Part shown: one piece after another, positions 5,433 to 6,168 of the stretch
Layout: each line of letters begins with the position of its first letter
How positions within the stretch are numbered: the stretch's first letter is position 1
Assembly: GCA_946481625.1 (NCBI GenBank)
Contig: CAMLOZ010000232.1
Coordinates: forward strand, 1 to 6,168
Length of the DNA stretch: 6,168 nt
Source of the DNA: an uncultured Haloferula sp.
Lineage (GTDB): Bacteria; Verrucomicrobiota; Verrucomicrobiae; Verrucomicrobiales; Akkermansiaceae
Direction: 5' to 3'
Notes under the pieces: model-generated
Told to the model about the DNA's origin: nothing
What the model saw: only the letters and a program-made list of their open reading frames with translations
Database searches by the model: none
Translations under genes and position numbers: made by a program

Positions 5433-5946
5433 GGACGCCGACGTAGGGGAGATTCCGGTACCGCCCCTGATAATCGAGGCCGTAGCCGACCACGAACTCG
5501 TCGGCGATGAAGAAGCCGACGTAATCGGCTTCGACGGCCGCGGCGCGTTCCTTGTCCTTTGCGAGCAGGACCCCGGTCTTCACCTCGGTGGCCCCTTCCT
5601 GATAGAGGCGGTCCACGACGGCGCGCAGGGTGCGGCCGGTATCGAGGATGTCATCGAGCAGGAGCACCTTGCGGCCCTTCACGTCAGGCAGCTTGTGGTC
5701 GAGGAAATTCACGATCCCGCTGCTCTCCGTGCCGCCGTGATAACTGGCGACATTGATGCACTCGATTTCGAGCATGCGGGGGACGCGGCGGAGAAGGTCC
5801 GCGGCGAAGACGAGCGCGCCCTTCAGCAAGACCACTACCACCAAGACCTCGCCCGGGAAGTCCTTGCGCACCTCCTTCGCCATCACATCGAGCCGCTTGT
5901 GAATCACCTGCTCGTCCACCAGCACCCGATCGATGTCGTTCTCCAT
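5413..5946 (-). CDS. hpt: Hypoxanthine phosphoribosyltransferase
   Basis: A 177-residue cytoplasmic purine-salvage enzyme that joins hypoxanthine (often also guanine) to PRPP to give IMP or GMP plus pyrophosphate. Visible landmarks: LLKGA at 40-44 (pyrophosphate-contact loop), the mobile-loop SY at 68-69, the PRPP-binding motif VLLLDDILDTGRT at 94-106 with the D98-D99 pair, the base-contacting lysine K130 in LLAKDKER, and the C-terminal ADEFVVGYGLDYQGRYRNLPYVG (148-170). Length and motif spacing match bacterial Hpt. Start: ATG at 5946 (MENDIDRVL) is the family-like start; extension to a TTG at 5982 would add 12 residues rich in Arg, Asn and Pro without family likeness. A GGAG lies 12 nt upstream of the ATG, further than usual, and is part of a small hairpin (5950-5963). 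The gene follows the FtsB/DivIC-like gene by 49 nt on the same strand and overlaps DUF2071 by 20 nt, tail to tail. Confidence 0.95.
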   Translation of the reverse strand: MENDIDRVLVDEQVIHKRLDVMAKEVRKDFPGEVLVVVVLLKGALVFAADLLRRVPRMLEIECINVASYHGGTESSGIVNFLDHKLPDVKGRKVLLLDDILDTGRTLRAVVDRLYQEGATEVKTGVLLAKDKERAAAVEADYVGFFIADEFVVGYGLDYQGRYRNLPYVGVLKQEAQ

Positions 5947-5949
5947 GGG

Positions 5950-5963
5950 CGGAGGATTCTCCG
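5950..5963 (-). promoter_or_regulatory. Small hairpin enclosing the likely hpt ribosome-binding site
   Basis: On the minus strand the sequence is CGGAG-AATC-CTCCG: a perfect 5-bp stem with a 4-nt loop, ending 3 nt before the hpt start codon at 5946. Its left arm contains GGAG, the only Shine-Dalgarno-like sequence at any start in this window. Folding would hide that site. Whether the hairpin has a regulatory role is unproven; 5-bp stems are common in GC-rich DNA. Confidence 0.3.
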
Positions 5964-5995
5964 ATCGGCGGTTCCGGTTCAAGCGACAAGTCCGC

Positions 5996-6168
5996 TCACT
6001 CCTCGTCGCGCTTGAAGCGGAAGATCTTTTCCCCCTCGCGGCGGAGATTGAGGCGATCCATGGCCTTCAGCTCGAGGAAGGCGGGGTCGTCCTTCAAGGC
6101 GCGGTACTCGGTCTCGCGGTATTCGCGCTCGGCTTCGATCTTCTGCTCCTCCGCGAGCACGCGCTGGA
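5996..6168 (-). CDS. Septum formation initiator (FtsB/DivIC-like), C-terminal part (cut by window edge)
   Basis: The last 56 codons plus a stop (TGA at 5998-5996) are visible on the minus strand; the N-terminus lies beyond the right edge. The visible protein begins with a charged helix (QRVLAEEQKIEAEREYRETE) that fits the end of a coiled coil. It is followed by YRALKDDPAFLELKAMD and RLNLRREGEKIFRFKRDEE. The order 'coiled coil, DPxFLE, x(2)AR/AMDRLNL, x-EGE, hydrophobic-R' is the C-terminal signature of FtsB/DivIC. These are single-pass membrane proteins that bridge FtsL/FtsQ (DivIC/DivIB) in the cell-division complex. The expected N-terminal transmembrane helix is out of view. hpt starts 49 nt downstream on the same strand, so the two are probably co-transcribed. 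The assignment rests on the short C-terminal signature and is fairly good; FtsB versus DivIC naming is not resolvable. Confidence 0.75.
   Translation of the reverse strand, partial: QRVLAEEQKIEAEREYRETEYRALKDDPAFLELKAMDRLNLRREGEKIFRFKRDEE

Noticed and set aside
5947..5982. TTG start at 5982 for hpt
   Set aside because: It is a rare start codon, the extra 12 residues are not family-like, and ATG 5946 starts at the usual position relative to the first conserved segment.
5425..6015. Open frame of 196 codons on the plus strand opposite hpt
   Set aside because: hpt carries the complete PRPP-binding motif on the other strand. The plus-strand product is His/Glu/Ala-rich without any domain.
1..6168. 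tRNA or other RNA genes, CRISPR arrays, insertion sequences, toxin-antitoxin or phage-defence genes
   Set aside because: I looked for repeat arrays, transposase motifs, terminal inverted repeats and RNA-like folds and saw none. Nearly all bases are explained by ordinary metabolic and housekeeping genes.

Overview
The window is a gene-dense, GC-rich stretch of bacterial chromosome. It holds six complete protein genes and two genes cut by the window edges. There are no rRNA, tRNA, CRISPR or mobile-element signatures. The protein types, the high GC content, the near absence of Shine-Dalgarno sequences and the pairing of sugar isomerase/epimerase genes with a Gfo/Idh/MocA oxidoreductase suggest the Verrucomicrobiota, perhaps the Luteolibacter/Haloferula side of the phylum. 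This is inference from protein style, not a phylogenetic result.

Left and centre (1-4669) look like one carbohydrate-catabolic locus. A dihydrodipicolinate-synthase-family aldolase/lyase gene, cut by the left edge, reads leftward from 172. A D-tagatose/D-psicose 3-epimerase-like TIM barrel reads rightward from 274. The 101-bp gap between them is AT-rich and carries two inverted repeats, one a perfect 14-bp palindrome, that look like operators. The epimerase gene meets a leftward MFS transporter gene (1093-2553) end to end, with no base between the stop codons. A second divergent gap (2554-2734) separates the transporter from a rightward run of three tightly spaced genes: a Gfo/Idh/MocA NAD(P)-dependent oxidoreductase, a second metal-dependent TIM-barrel isomerase/epimerase, and a DUF2071 (YqjF-like) protein. 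The gaps within this run are 6 and 7 nt.

A reasonable working model is uptake of a sugar, polyol or sugar acid by the MFS protein, oxidation by the Gfo/Idh enzyme, isomerisation or epimerisation by the two TIM barrels, and aldol cleavage by the DapA-like enzyme. No kinase or glycoside hydrolase is visible and the substrate cannot be named. DUF2071 looks like a passenger or an accessory of unknown role.

The right end (5413-6168) is housekeeping. Hypoxanthine phosphoribosyltransferase (hpt) and, upstream of it on the same strand, the C-terminus of an FtsB/DivIC-like division protein read leftward. hpt overlaps the end of the DUF2071 gene by 20 nt, tail to tail. The pairing recalls the Firmicutes divIC-tilS-hpt neighbourhood, but without tilS.

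I found no clearly new class of biological system. The most worthwhile leads are the uncharacterised catabolic locus, its palindromic control region, and the loss of a known substrate-binding His in the first epimerase.
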